A stretch of DNA of 35,360 nt from Nocardia xishanensis NBRC 101358 (lineage in GTDB: Bacteria; Actinomycetota; Actinomycetes; Mycobacteriales; Mycobacteriaceae), in contig NZ_BDCF01000068.1 of the NCBI RefSeq assembly GCF_001613365.1, positions 1 to 35,360 on the forward strand, written 5' to 3'. How positions within the stretch are numbered: the first letter of the stretch is position 1; every line of letters begins with the position of its first letter. This document shows positions 16,223-27,353 of the stretch, in pieces. A program made the translations under genes and the position numbers. A model generated the notes under the pieces. That model did no database searches. It worked only from the letters and a program-made list of their open reading frames with translations, and was not told where the DNA came from.

Positions 16223-17596
16223 TCAGGACGCGTGCGAGTTATTGGTTCGGCCCTTGCCGACACCGGTGTCCCGGTGGGGCGGCTTGGCGCGGTACATGGC
16301 GACGTCGGCGTCGTGCAGCACGGCCTCGGGCGTGCGGCGGTCGCCTGGGTCGAGTTCGGTGACGCCGATCGAGGCGTCCACCGCGATCCGATGCCCGCGC
16401 GCGATGATCGGCTCGGACATGGTGGAGCGCAGCCGACGGACCAGCCCGTCCACGTCGACGTGCCTGCCGTGGCCGGAGAGGAGAACGAGGAACTCGTCGC
16501 CGCCGAGCCGTCCGACCAGATCGTCGTGGCGCAGCGCGCGCTGTAGACGCTGCGCCACGATCTGCAGCACGGTGTCGCCGATGGCGTGGCCGAGCGTGTC
16601 GTTGATGGACTTGAAGCCGTCGAGGTCGATGAACAGCACCGTCGAGTAGGCCAGGTCAGCACTGGTGGCCAGTGCGGCCGCCAGCTGGGACAGGATGAGC
16701 GAGCGGTTGGCCAGCCCGGTCAGCGAGTCGTGCGTCGCCTGGTACTCCAATTGGCGTCGGCTGGCGCGGAATTCGGTGATGTCGGCGAAGGAGGACACCG
16801 CGGGGGAGTCCGGGTCGCCTGGATTGAGCAGCCTGCTGCTGCCGGAGAGCCAGCGGCGCTGACCGTCCCTGCGGTCGACGCCGAAGACGTAGCCGGTGAC
16901 CGTCTCCCCGGTGGCCAGCGTGCGCGCCACCGGATGCCGGTTCGGCGGCAGCGGCTGGGCGTTGGCGTCGAGCAACATCATCGGAAGCTCGTCGACGGTG
17001 CTGCCGACGATGTCGTCGTGCCGCTCGCCGGTGCCGAAGATGCGCCGGGCGGCCGGGTTCGCCGACTCGATGCGCCCGCCGCGATCGATGACGACCACGC
17101 CCTCCTCCAGCTGGGAGACCACCGTGGTGAAGTGCTGTTCGGCGCGGCGCTGAGCCTCCTCGGCGGCCCGCTGCGCGGTCAGATCGTGGATGACGACCTG
17201 ATAGGCGAAGTGGTCGTGCCACGGGGTGAGCACCGAGACCGTCTCGACCGGCACCGTCTCGCCGTTCGTGCGCAGCAGCAGCAGCTCGGTCGGCACCGAG
17301 GCGGCGCCCTTGCCGGTGAGCAGTTCGATTCGTTCGCGCATCGCCTGGATGGAGTCGGGGTGCACGAAGCGGGTGAGCGGCTCGCCGACGACCTCGTCGG
17401 CGCTGCGCGCCGCGAGCAGCCGGACGGTGGCCTGGTTGACGTAGACGATGACGCCGTTCTCGTGCACGCAGATACCGTCCGGCGTGTGCTCGACCAGGGA
17501 CCGGTAGCGCTGCGCCAGCTGCTCGGCGTCGGCGTCGACGCCCGTCGTATCCTCACCCACTCGCAAACCCCCGATCGTCGACCGACCTATGGCCAT
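16223..17596 (-). CDS. PAS-PAS-GGDEF diguanylate cyclase
   Basis: A 457-residue soluble signalling protein. Two PAS domains (about 25-140 and 153-275; IVYVNQATVRLL and IESANPAARRIFG) precede a GGDEF domain at about 285-445. The GGDEF signature is intact at 365-369, and an RxxD inhibitory c-di-GMP site (RHDD, 356-359) sits five residues before it, so an active, product-inhibited enzyme making c-di-GMP from GTP is expected. No EAL domain and no membrane segment are present. The PAS ligand is unknown. The ATG at 17596 is used; a GTG at 17560 with GGGGG upstream is an alternative. It heads a probable operon with the ABM and helD genes. Confidence 0.88.
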   Translation of the reverse strand: MAIGRSTIGGLRVGEDTTGVDADAEQLAQRYRSLVEHTPDGICVHENGVIVYVNQATVRLLAARSADEVVGEPLTRFVHPDSIQAMRERIELLTGKGAASVPTELLLLRTNGETVPVETVSVLTPWHDHFAYQVVIHDLTAQRAAEEAQRRAEQHFTTVVSQLEEGVVVIDRGGRIESANPAARRIFGTGERHDDIVGSTVDELPMMLLDANAQPLPPNRHPVARTLATGETVTGYVFGVDRRDGQRRWLSGSSRLLNPGDPDSPAVSSFADITEFRASRRQLEYQATHDSLTGLANRSLILSQLAAALATSADLAYSTVLFIDLDGFKSINDTLGHAIGDTVLQIVAQRLQRALRHDDLVGRLGGDEFLVLLSGHGRHVDVDGLVRRLRSTMSEPIIARGHRIAVDASIGVTELDPGDRRTPEAVLHDADVAMYRAKPPHRDTGVGKGRTNNSHAS

Positions 17597-17770
17597 TGGA
17601 ACATGGGATTATTCTGGTGTCGACGCGCGCGAGATCCCAGCGCCGACGCACTTGCTTCGATCACGGTTCGGGCACTCCATCGGGCTCTATCCGGTGATCA
17701 TGACAGACTCCCGTTCCTCCGGGAACAGGCCGGATCGAGGGTGCGCGGCCCGGAGATCCGGTGAAGGAGC

Positions 17771-18179
17771 GATGCCGGGTGCCACGCGCAGATCATCGAC
17801 TGCGCTCACCGCGCCCTAGCCCGGGCGGGGGTGCGCCCGGACGAGATTCCCCTATTTCGACGCGCACGGCGCCGGAACGCGGCAGTGCGAACTGGCCGAG
17901 CGCGATCTGGTCGCCCGGGTGCTCGACGGTCGCCCGCACGTGTACGCGCTGAAACCGCTCACCGGGCGCAGTCAGGGCGCCGCCGCCGGCGTCGAGGTGG
18001 CCGTCGCGGCGATGGCCTGCCGGCGCGGCGTGCTGCCCGGCCCGCCTGCCGATGGTGGCCCCGGCGCATCCGCGGCTGCTGGACGGACGACGCCGTTCCG
18101 GGGCGGCCTGATACTCGAGTCCTCGCTCGGCAGGGGCGGCCACAATTCGATGTCGGTGCTCGGGCCGCCGTCCCGGTGA
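17771..18179 (+). pseudogene. Degraded C-terminal fragment of a beta-ketoacyl synthase
   Basis: Three frames read in turn give the C-terminal half of a ketosynthase. The first (17771 to about 17850) gives CHAQIIDCAHRALARAGVRP. The second (about 17853-18048) gives YFDAHGAGT, then KPLTGRSQGAAAGVEVAVAA. The third (about 18049-18090) gives VAPAHPRLLDG. Frame two resumes with TPFRGGLILESSLG and GGHNSMSVLG to a TGA at 18177-18179. At least three indels are needed. The catalytic His of the K-x-x-x-G-H motif has become Arg (KPLTGR), while the first active-site His (DAHGAGT) is kept. No N-terminal half is visible upstream. The function lost is condensation in fatty acid or polyketide synthesis. Confidence 0.8.
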
Positions 18180-18211
18180 GGTCGCCGGGCCAGAGGAAGG
18201 CCCTGCGCTCG

Positions 18212-19951
18212 TCAGTCCGTGGGGAGCGGCACCGACCAGCACAGCCGCGTCCCAGGCAGTCCCGCGCTGTCGACGAGTCGGTCCGCGTGACCGATCGAGA
18301 AGCTGCCGTCGGCCTTCTCGGCCCGCTGCTCCAGATTCCGCAGCCCGCTGCGGACGACGTGATTCGGCACGCCCCAGCCGTTGTCGGTGACCACGATCGT
18401 CAGATCGTCGGCCACGGTGATCTCCACCCCGACGGTGTCGGCGCCGGAATGGCGCACCGCGTTGCTCACCGCCTCGCGCACCACCGCCTCGGCGTGGTCG
18501 GCGAGTTCGGCCTCCAGCACCGACAGCGGCCCGCTCACCTGGACGGTGGCCTTCAGCGCGGTCTCGGCGGTCTGCTGGCGCACCGCGTGCTCGATGCGCT
18601 GCTGCAAGCCCGCGCTGTGCCCGTCGCCGCCGTGCAGGTCGAAGATGGAGGTCCGAATCTCTTGCACCACTTCCTGCAGCTCGTTGATCGAGGACGACAA
18701 CCGTTGGCGCACTTCGGGAACCACCGCCTTCGGCAGCGACGCTTGCAGCGTGAGGCCGATGGCGAACAGCCGCTGGATCACGTGATCGTGCAGATCGCGG
18801 GCGATGCGGTCGCGGTCGGCGAGGATGTCGAGTTCGCGCATCCGCCGCTGGGCGTCGGCCAGCTGCATGGCGAGCGCGGCCTGGTCGGTGAACGCGGCGG
18901 TGAGTTCGACGAGTTCGTCGGCATAGGGCGCGGATCCGATCGGCCGCACCGCGACGAGCACGCCGAGCGTGGCGTCGGCTGTGCACAACGGCAGGATCAG
19001 GGCCGGGCCCACATCGGCAAGCGGCACACCGAGATCGATGCGCGCCGCGTCGTCGAAGCGCAGCGGTGTGCGCCGGGTGAACGCCTCGCCGAGCGCGGTG
19101 CCCTCGGTCGAGGCCAGCCAGCCCTCGTGCCCGGCGCCGGGACCCGACCACTGGGTGAGCACGAGTTCGCCCATCCCGCCGGGCGATACGGCCTCGTCGA
19201 GCCGGGCGAGGAAGCAGCGGTGCGAGCCGGTCAAGGTGCGGGCGTGATCGACCACCTGCGCCAGCACGCACTCGGATTCGGTGCCGGCGAGGAATTCGGT
19301 GGCGATGTCGCGGGTGGCCTCGATCCAGGCCTGCCTGGTGCGGGCCGACTCGTACAGGCGCGCGTTGTCGACCGCGATGCCCGCCGCAGCGGCCAGCGCC
19401 TGCACCAGCACGTCGTCGTCCTCGGTGAACGGTTGTCCGCCGGCCTTTTCGGTGAGGTACAGGCTGCCGAAGACCTCCTCGCGGATGCGCACCGGCACGC
19501 CGAGGAACGTGTGCATGGGCGGATGCCCCGGCGGAAAACCCACGGACTCGGCATGTTCGGTGAGGTCGTCGAGCCGCAGCGGTTTCGGGCGATTGAACAC
19601 CACGCCGAGCACGCCGTGTCCGGCGGGCAGCCTGCCGATGCGCTGCCGGACCGCCTCGTCCATGCCCTCGTCGATGAACTGGACCACCTGCCGGTCGTGC
19701 CCGCGCACCGCGAGCGCGCCGTAGCGGGCGTCGACGAGGCTGGTCGCGGTGCGGACGATGGCGCGTAGCGTGTCGTCCAGATCGAGGCCCGAGGTGACGG
19801 TGAGCATCGCCTCGACCAGGCCGTCCATCCGGTCGCGCGAGTCGATGATCAGCTCGACGCGCTCCTTGACCTCGCTGAGCAGTTCGCGCAGGCGCAGTTG
19901 CGAGAGCGTGTCGCGCACCGAGTACAGGCCGTTACCGCTTTCTTCGGTCAT
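18212..19951 (-). CDS. devS: DevS/DosT-like GAF-GAF histidine kinase (haem redox/hypoxia sensor)
   Basis: A 579-residue soluble sensor kinase, closely similar to DevS (DosS) and DosT, which sense O2, NO and CO through haem in the first GAF domain and phosphorylate DevR/DosR. GAF-A spans about 55-200 and contains PPGHPPMHTFLGVPVR; His143 is the likely equivalent of the DevS haem ligand. GAF-B spans about 220-365. The HisKA_3 region has ARDLHDHVIQRLF with phospho-acceptor His388, and the HATPase domain ends the protein (VREAVSNAVRHSGA, VTDNGWG). The ATG follows AGGA with a 6-base spacer. The cognate regulator devR lies 1 kb upstream on the same strand, with rafH inserted between. Confidence 0.92.
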   Translation of the reverse strand: MTEESGNGLYSVRDTLSQLRLRELLSEVKERVELIIDSRDRMDGLVEAMLTVTSGLDLDDTLRAIVRTATSLVDARYGALAVRGHDRQVVQFIDEGMDEAVRQRIGRLPAGHGVLGVVFNRPKPLRLDDLTEHAESVGFPPGHPPMHTFLGVPVRIREEVFGSLYLTEKAGGQPFTEDDDVLVQALAAAAGIAVDNARLYESARTRQAWIEATRDIATEFLAGTESECVLAQVVDHARTLTGSHRCFLARLDEAVSPGGMGELVLTQWSGPGAGHEGWLASTEGTALGEAFTRRTPLRFDDAARIDLGVPLADVGPALILPLCTADATLGVLVAVRPIGSAPYADELVELTAAFTDQAALAMQLADAQRRMRELDILADRDRIARDLHDHVIQRLFAIGLTLQASLPKAVVPEVRQRLSSSINELQEVVQEIRTSIFDLHGGDGHSAGLQQRIEHAVRQQTAETALKATVQVSGPLSVLEAELADHAEAVVREAVSNAVRHSGADTVGVEITVADDLTIVVTDNGWGVPNHVVRSGLRNLEQRAEKADGSFSIGHADRLVDSAGLPGTRLCWSVPLPTD

Positions 19952-20011
19952 CTCGGTTCCTGTTCAGGTGGACGCGTGAACAGCGCTTCGGCCAGTCTAA
20001 TTCGCGGATCG

Positions 20012-20025
20012 GTGACTTTCGGCCC
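20012..20025. promoter_or_regulatory. DosR (DevR) box between devS and rafH
   Basis: GTGACTTTCGGCCC matches the 14-base DosR core GGGACTTTNGTCCC at 11 of 13 defined positions. It lies 65-78 bases before the rafH ATG and 61-74 bases before the devS ATG, so it could activate both. A possible rafH -10 (TACGAC at about 20052-20057) puts the box at about -45, usual for DosR activation. Confidence 0.7.
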
Positions 20026-20089
20026 TGTTCGCGGTGACGTTGCGGCGGTGGGATTACGACACTGGGTGAATTGAGAGTAGAGGTGTCCT

Positions 20090-20884
20090 ATGAATTCGTC
20101 GCAATCGTTGTACTCCTCGGAACACTGGTCCAGCGCAGCGGATCCGGACCTGGCGGTGACCACTCGCGGGGCCGTCCCGCCCGCCGACGTGACCAGGGCC
20201 GTCCGCGCCATCGGCCGGGTGCTGCGCCGCCACCACTTGGATGTGCCGGCGCGCGTGCGTGTTACGGCCCCGGCCGATGGGGAGGAACCCACGGTGGTGC
20301 AGGCCAACGTCCGGCTGCACGACACACCGACCCGGGTGCAGGTCACCGGACCGCGCGGGTTCGCGGTGACCTTCGCCGTCGAGCGGCTGGACCGCCAGCT
20401 CAGCAGGTTGGTCGCCAATCAGTCACGGGCATGGCCGGATCCGGCGCGGCCGCCGCTGGCCAAGGTCACCGAACAGCGGCCGATCATCCGCCGCAAGTAT
20501 TGCGAACTGCTCACCGGAACGCCCGCCGAGGCGACCGCGGTGATGGACGCGATGGACTACGACGCGTACCTGTTCACCGACGCCGAGACCGGTGAGGACG
20601 CCATCGTGCAGTGGGCGGACCCGTTCGGCGTGCGACTCGTCCGCCAGCGGACGACGACCGCACCGGCGGAGGGGACGCAGAGGCCGCTCAGCGTGAATTC
20701 CCTACCGATGACCGTGCATTCGGAGCCGAGCCCGCTGCTTTGCGAATCCGAGGCCGCGACCGCGCTGTGCCGCGGCGGCCTGCCCTTCCTGTTCTTCACC
20801 GATCGCGAGACCGGCAGGGGACAGCTGCTCTACCGTCGCTACGACGGCGACCTGACGATCGTCACCCCTTCCGAAACCGCCTGA
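20090..20884 (+). CDS. RafH/Rv0079-like dormancy ribosome hibernation factor
   Basis: A 264-residue cytoplasmic protein related to the hypoxia-induced ribosome hibernation factors of mycobacteria (RafH, Rv0079). The N-terminal part (about 30-115) looks like the ribosome-binding region. Two repeats of the S30AE C-terminal dimerisation type follow: IRRKYCELLTGTPAEA with YDAYLFTDAETGEDAIVQW, then GGLPFLFFTDRETGRGQLLYRR. Such factors bind the small subunit or join ribosomes to stop translation in dormancy. Location between devS and devR with a DosR box upstream supports hypoxia induction. The ATG follows AGAGGTGTCCT. The pairing of two S30AE_C-like modules separates it from ordinary long HPF. Confidence 0.82.
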   Translation: MNSSQSLYSSEHWSSAADPDLAVTTRGAVPPADVTRAVRAIGRVLRRHHLDVPARVRVTAPADGEEPTVVQANVRLHDTPTRVQVTGPRGFAVTFAVERLDRQLSRLVANQSRAWPDPARPPLAKVTEQRPIIRRKYCELLTGTPAEATAVMDAMDYDAYLFTDAETGEDAIVQWADPFGVRLVRQRTTTAPAEGTQRPLSVNSLPMTVHSEPSPLLCESEAATALCRGGLPFLFFTDRETGRGQLLYRRYDGDLTIVTPSETA

Positions 20885-20903
20885 GTTCCAGCGTGGTCCC
20901 CAC

Positions 20904-20959
20904 GGGAGCAGCGTGGCTCCCCTGGCACGCCGCCCGCCTCGGCGCCGCACAGCCGAGGC
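20904..20959. terminator. Paired hairpins between rafH and devR
   Basis: GGGAGC/GCTCCC (20904-20909, 20916-20921) and GCCTCGGC/GCCGAGGC (20936-20943, 20952-20959) form two short stems in the 89-base gap between convergent stops. Probably a bidirectional terminator region. Confidence 0.45.
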
Positions 20960-20973
20960 CGCCGCACGCCGGT

Positions 20974-21606
20974 TCACGGCTCGCGCAGGCGGGTCGCCAG
21001 CACCGCGGCCTGGGTGCGCCGTTCCATACCCAGCTTGGCCAGCAGCCGCGACACGTAATTCTTGACCGTCTTCTCCGCGAGGAACATCCGCGCCGCGATC
21101 TGGCGGTTCGTCAAGCCTTCGCCGAGCAGTGCGAGCAGCTTGCGTTCCTGTTCGGTCAGCCCGGCCAGCGGGCCGTCGGCCTCGACGCTGTTCCGTAGTC
21201 GCGCCTTCAACGCGGTCGCCGCCCGGTTGTCCAGCAGCGAGCGGCCGGAGCCGACTGCTTTGATGGCCTCGGCCAGCTCCATGCCCTTGATGTTCTTCAC
21301 CACGTATCCCGAAGCGCCCGCGAGGATCGCGTCCAGCATGGCGTGCTCGTCGGTGTAGGAGGTCAGGATCAGGCAACGCAGCCCGTCGAATTCGGCGAGC
21401 AGATCGCGGCACAGCTCGATGCCGTTGCCGTCGGGCAGCCGCACGTCGAGCACCGCGACATCGGGACGGGCCGCGCGAATGCCCGGCATCGCCTGCGCCA
21501 CATCGCCCGCCTCGCCGATCACCGCCAGCTCCGGATCGCTCTCCAGCAGATCGGTCAGGCCACGCCGGACGATCTCGTGGTCGTCGACCAGGAACACCTT
21601 GATCAT
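20974..21606 (-). CDS. devR: DevR/DosR-type response regulator (NarL/LuxR family)
   Basis: A 210-residue response regulator and the likely partner of the nearby DevS-like kinase. The receiver domain (1-120) has the acidic pocket VDDHE, phospho-acceptor Asp54 in VLDVRLPDG (same number as in DosR), the LTSY switch region and the VKN lysine. The C-terminal LuxR-type helix-turn-helix has LTEQERKLLALLGEGLTNRQIA followed by AEKTVKNYVSRLL, the same recognition-helix context as DosR. In mycobacteria it drives the roughly 50-gene hypoxia/dormancy regulon. The ATG follows GAGGGG with a suitable spacer. It is divergent from the glycosidase gene and convergent with rafH. Confidence 0.93.
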   Translation of the reverse strand: MIKVFLVDDHEIVRRGLTDLLESDPELAVIGEAGDVAQAMPGIRAARPDVAVLDVRLPDGNGIELCRDLLAEFDGLRCLILTSYTDEHAMLDAILAGASGYVVKNIKGMELAEAIKAVGSGRSLLDNRAATALKARLRNSVEADGPLAGLTEQERKLLALLGEGLTNRQIAARMFLAEKTVKNYVSRLLAKLGMERRTQAAVLATRLREP

Positions 21607-21832
21607 CGCGGCCCCTCTTCGCACACCAGGTCCCAGCGCGGGTCCGGCCGCGGAAACTCGCCGCAGCGAATGTGTGGCGAACGGGCTGGCCCGAAAAACG
21701 CTGGGCGTATTGATGTTCCGAGTATGCTGGATTTCTCGACCGAACGCGTGAAAGTTGTCGAACGATGACCGATTCAGCGACACCGGGACGACCCGCCGCA
21801 CGACGAGCCGCCGCACCAGGGCGCGTGACGTA

Positions 21833-23917
21833 ATGGACCCCTGGGGCAGCGGACCTGCGCACCACGGAACGGCAAGCGCTGTGACGCTCGTCGAGGGATC
21901 CACGTTCTGCCTCAGCGACTCCGGCGGCGCGATCGAACCGAGCCGGGCGCAGGGGCTGTTCGTCCGCGACACCAGGGTGCTCTCCCGCTGGCGGCTGACC
22001 GTCGACGGTCGAGCCCCGCAACCGCTCAGCGTGCAGTACGCCGACCCGTACAGCGTCACGCTGCTCGCGCGCACCGCACCGCCGCCGGATCGCGCCGACA
22101 GCACCGCGCTGGTGATCGTCGGACGACACGTCGGCGACGGCATGCGCGAGGACCTGACCGTGCGCAACCTCTCCGGCGAGACGGTCGACTTCGCGATCGC
22201 GCTCGAGGTCGACGCGGATTTCGCCGACCTGTTCGAGGTCAAGGACGGCCGGGTCGGCGAAGGCCATGCCACCGAACACCGCGCGACCGACGGCGGACTC
22301 GAAATCGCCTCTGCCGCACTCGGGATCGCGGTCGCGGTGCGCGCCGCCGACGCGACCGCCGACGGCCGCCGCCTGCGCTGGCGAGTCCGGCTGCCCGCCC
22401 GCGGTTCCTGGTCGACGTGCGTGCAGTACCTCCCGCTGCTCGGCTCGGCCGAGGTCACGCCGCGGCACACCTGCGGCAGCTCGGTCGCGCACAGTGCGCC
22501 CGCACGCAGGCTGCGCGACTGGTACGAGAACTCGCCGAGGGTGCGCACCGGCGATCCGACGCTGGCTTCGGCGCTGCGCCGCGCCGTCGCCGATCTCGGC
22601 GCGCTGCGCATCTTCGACCCGGCGTGTCCGGGCCGCGCGGTGGTGGCCGCCGGCGCGCCCTGGTTCATGGCGCTGTTCGGCAGGGACTCGCTGCTCACCT
22701 CCTGGATGGTGCTTCCGGTGGACCGCAGGCTGGCCATCGGCACCCTGCAAAGCCTGGCCGACCTGCAAGGCGTCCGCGAGCACACCGCCACCGAGGAGCA
22801 ACCGGGCCGGATACCGCACGAGATCCGGTTCGGCCGCGCCGCGACGCGGCTGCTCGGCGGCGACACCGTGTACTACGGCACCGTCGACGCCACCCCGCTG
22901 TTCGTCATGGTGCTCGGCGAGCTGCACCGCTGGGGACTCGACGACGCCACCCGCGACGAACTGCTCCCGCACGCCGACCGCGCCATCGAGTGGATCCAGC
23001 GCTACGGCGACGCCGACGGCGACGGGTTCGTCGAGTACCGGCGCCTCGCCGAGCACGGGCTGGACAACCAGGGCTGGAAGGACTCGTGGGACGGGGTGAA
23101 CTTCGCCGACGGCACCCTCCCCGCCCCGCCCATCGCGCTGGCCGAGGTACAGGGCTACGTCTACGCGGCCTACCTCGCCAGGGCCGAGCTGGCCGCCGAC
23201 CTCGGCGACCGCGCCACCGCGGACCGGCTGCGCGCCGCGGCCGCCCGGCTCAAGGTCGAGTTCAACGCGAAGTTCTGGCTGCCAGAGCGCGGCTGGTACG
23301 CGGTCGGCCTCGATCGCGACAAGCGGCCGATCGACGCGCTCACCTCGAACATCGGCCACTGCCTGTGGACCGGTATCGTGGACGAGGACAAGGCGGCGCT
23401 GGTCGCGGACCGGTTGCTCGCTCCCGACATGTTCACCGGCTGGGGCATCAGAACCCTGGCCAGCGGCATGGGCGCCTACAACCCCGTCAGCTACCACAAC
23501 GGTTCGGTGTGGCCGCACGACAACGCGATCTGCGCGGCCGGACTGATGCGCTACGGACTGACCGAACACGCCACCCGGGTCATCGATGCGGTGCTCGACG
23601 CCTCGGTGCGGTTCGGCCACCGGCTGCCCGAACTGTTCTGCGGTTTCGACCGCGCCGAGTTCGACGCGCCGGTGCCGTACCCGACCTCCTGCTCGCCGCA
23701 GGCATGGGCCGCCGCGGCCCCGCTGCTGTTCCTGCGCAGCCTGGTCCGGCTGGAGCCGGGCGCGGGCGTCGCCGAGGTGGCGCCCGCCGTGCCCGAGCGC
23801 TACCTGCCGCTGCGGATCAGCGGACTGCGGGTCGGGCCCGAGGTGTTGACCGTCACGGTGGACGCGCACGGATGGCAGGTCACCGGGCGGTCGGAGGGCA
23901 CGCGCCGGGCAGGATGA
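21833..23917 (+). CDS. Glycogen-debranching-type glycoside hydrolase (amylo-alpha-1,6-glucosidase family)
   Basis: A 694-residue cytoplasmic protein. The N-terminal domain (about 15-215) is the bacterial glycogen-debranching N-terminal type (FCLSDSGGAIEPSRAQGLFVRDTRVLSRW), followed by an alpha/alpha-toroid glycosidase domain (about 235-650) with APWFMALFGRDSLLTSWM, GWKDSWDGVNFADG, YNPVSYHNGSVWPHDNAI and PELFCGF. The acidic residues in these stretches are candidate catalytic groups. It may trim glycogen or trehalose-linked alpha-glucan. It is divergent from devR (226 bases between starts), suggesting a link between reserve-carbon use and dormancy. The ATG at 21833 has a poor ribosome binding site; a TTG at 21755 would add 26 residues. 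Confidence 0.82.
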   Translation: MDPWGSGPAHHGTASAVTLVEGSTFCLSDSGGAIEPSRAQGLFVRDTRVLSRWRLTVDGRAPQPLSVQYADPYSVTLLARTAPPPDRADSTALVIVGRHVGDGMREDLTVRNLSGETVDFAIALEVDADFADLFEVKDGRVGEGHATEHRATDGGLEIASAALGIAVAVRAADATADGRRLRWRVRLPARGSWSTCVQYLPLLGSAEVTPRHTCGSSVAHSAPARRLRDWYENSPRVRTGDPTLASALRRAVADLGALRIFDPACPGRAVVAAGAPWFMALFGRDSLLTSWMVLPVDRRLAIGTLQSLADLQGVREHTATEEQPGRIPHEIRFGRAATRLLGGDTVYYGTVDATPLFVMVLGELHRWGLDDATRDELLPHADRAIEWIQRYGDADGDGFVEYRRLAEHGLDNQGWKDSWDGVNFADGTLPAPPIALAEVQGYVYAAYLARAELAADLGDRATADRLRAAAARLKVEFNAKFWLPERGWYAVGLDRDKRPIDALTSNIGHCLWTGIVDEDKAALVADRLLAPDMFTGWGIRTLASGMGAYNPVSYHNGSVWPHDNAICAAGLMRYGLTEHATRVIDAVLDASVRFGHRLPELFCGFDRAEFDAPVPYPTSCSPQAWAAAAPLLFLRSLVRLEPGAGVAEVAPAVPERYLPLRISGLRVGPEVLTVTVDAHGWQVTGRSEGTRRAG

Positions 23918-23966
23918 CGGTCGTCGCGGCTGGTCAGCGTGGGTGGGCAGCCGCTCGGACGAAACT

Positions 23967-23989
23967 TTGTCGGTGCCCGCGCTTAGCAT
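23967..23989 (+). promoter_or_regulatory. RecA-independent DNA-damage promoter (RecA-NDp) of uvrA
   Basis: TTGTCGGTG (23967-23975), an 8-base spacer and TAGCAT (23984-23989) match tTGTCRGTG-N8-TAnnnT completely. Transcription would start near 23996, leaving a leader of about 46 bases with an AAGGGA ribosome binding site before the GTG start of uvrA. The uvrB promoter has the same design. Confidence 0.88.
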
Positions 23990-24041
23990 GGCGAGCGGGG
24001 GTATGTCTGCACGTCAACACGATCGAGAAGGGACACACCTG

Positions 24042-27092
<3,051 letters not shown>

Positions 27093-27142
27093 TCGACGGC
27101 AGAAGTCGATCGAAGCAGCGGGGCTGATCTTCGACAACCGAA

Positions 27143-27192
27143 CCGAAACGGCGAGTGGCCGCGTCCTGTGACGCGGCCACTCGCCGTTTCGG
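27143..27192 (+). terminator. Strong hairpin terminator after uvrA
   Basis: A perfect 23-base-pair stem (CCGAAACGGCGAGTGGCC begins the left arm) with a CTGT loop lies 50 bases after the uvrA stop. It separates uvrA from the micro-peptide operon. Confidence 0.85.
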
Positions 27193-27247
27193 CATGCCCG
27201 GGTTTTTCGGGTCACGGAAACGCGGCAAAAAGTGAAATAAGCGTGTG

Positions 27248-27289
27248 TAAGATCTGGCTCACTGTGTCCGGGCGTGGCCGGGACAGTAA
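27248..27289 (+). promoter_or_regulatory. Predicted promoter and leader dyad of the micro-peptide operon
   Basis: TAAGAT at 27248-27253 is a good -10; no clear -35 is seen. Just downstream, ACTGT...CCGG and CCGG...ACAGT (about 27261-27289) form a bulged dyad in the expected 5' leader. The leader from about 27260 to the first ATG is about 95 bases, long enough for post-transcriptional control. Confidence 0.4.
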
Positions 27290-27353
27290 CGGTGAGTGCA
27301 CCGGACCGCGGCGCTAGTGCGCCCGAAACCGGTGGGAGAGAAAGGAATACCCC

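Noticed and set aside
17575..17610. A DosR-like sequence (TTCCAATGGCC on the minus strand) before the GGDEF gene
   Set aside because: It agrees with the 14-base core at well under half of the positions, so it is not supported as a DosR box.
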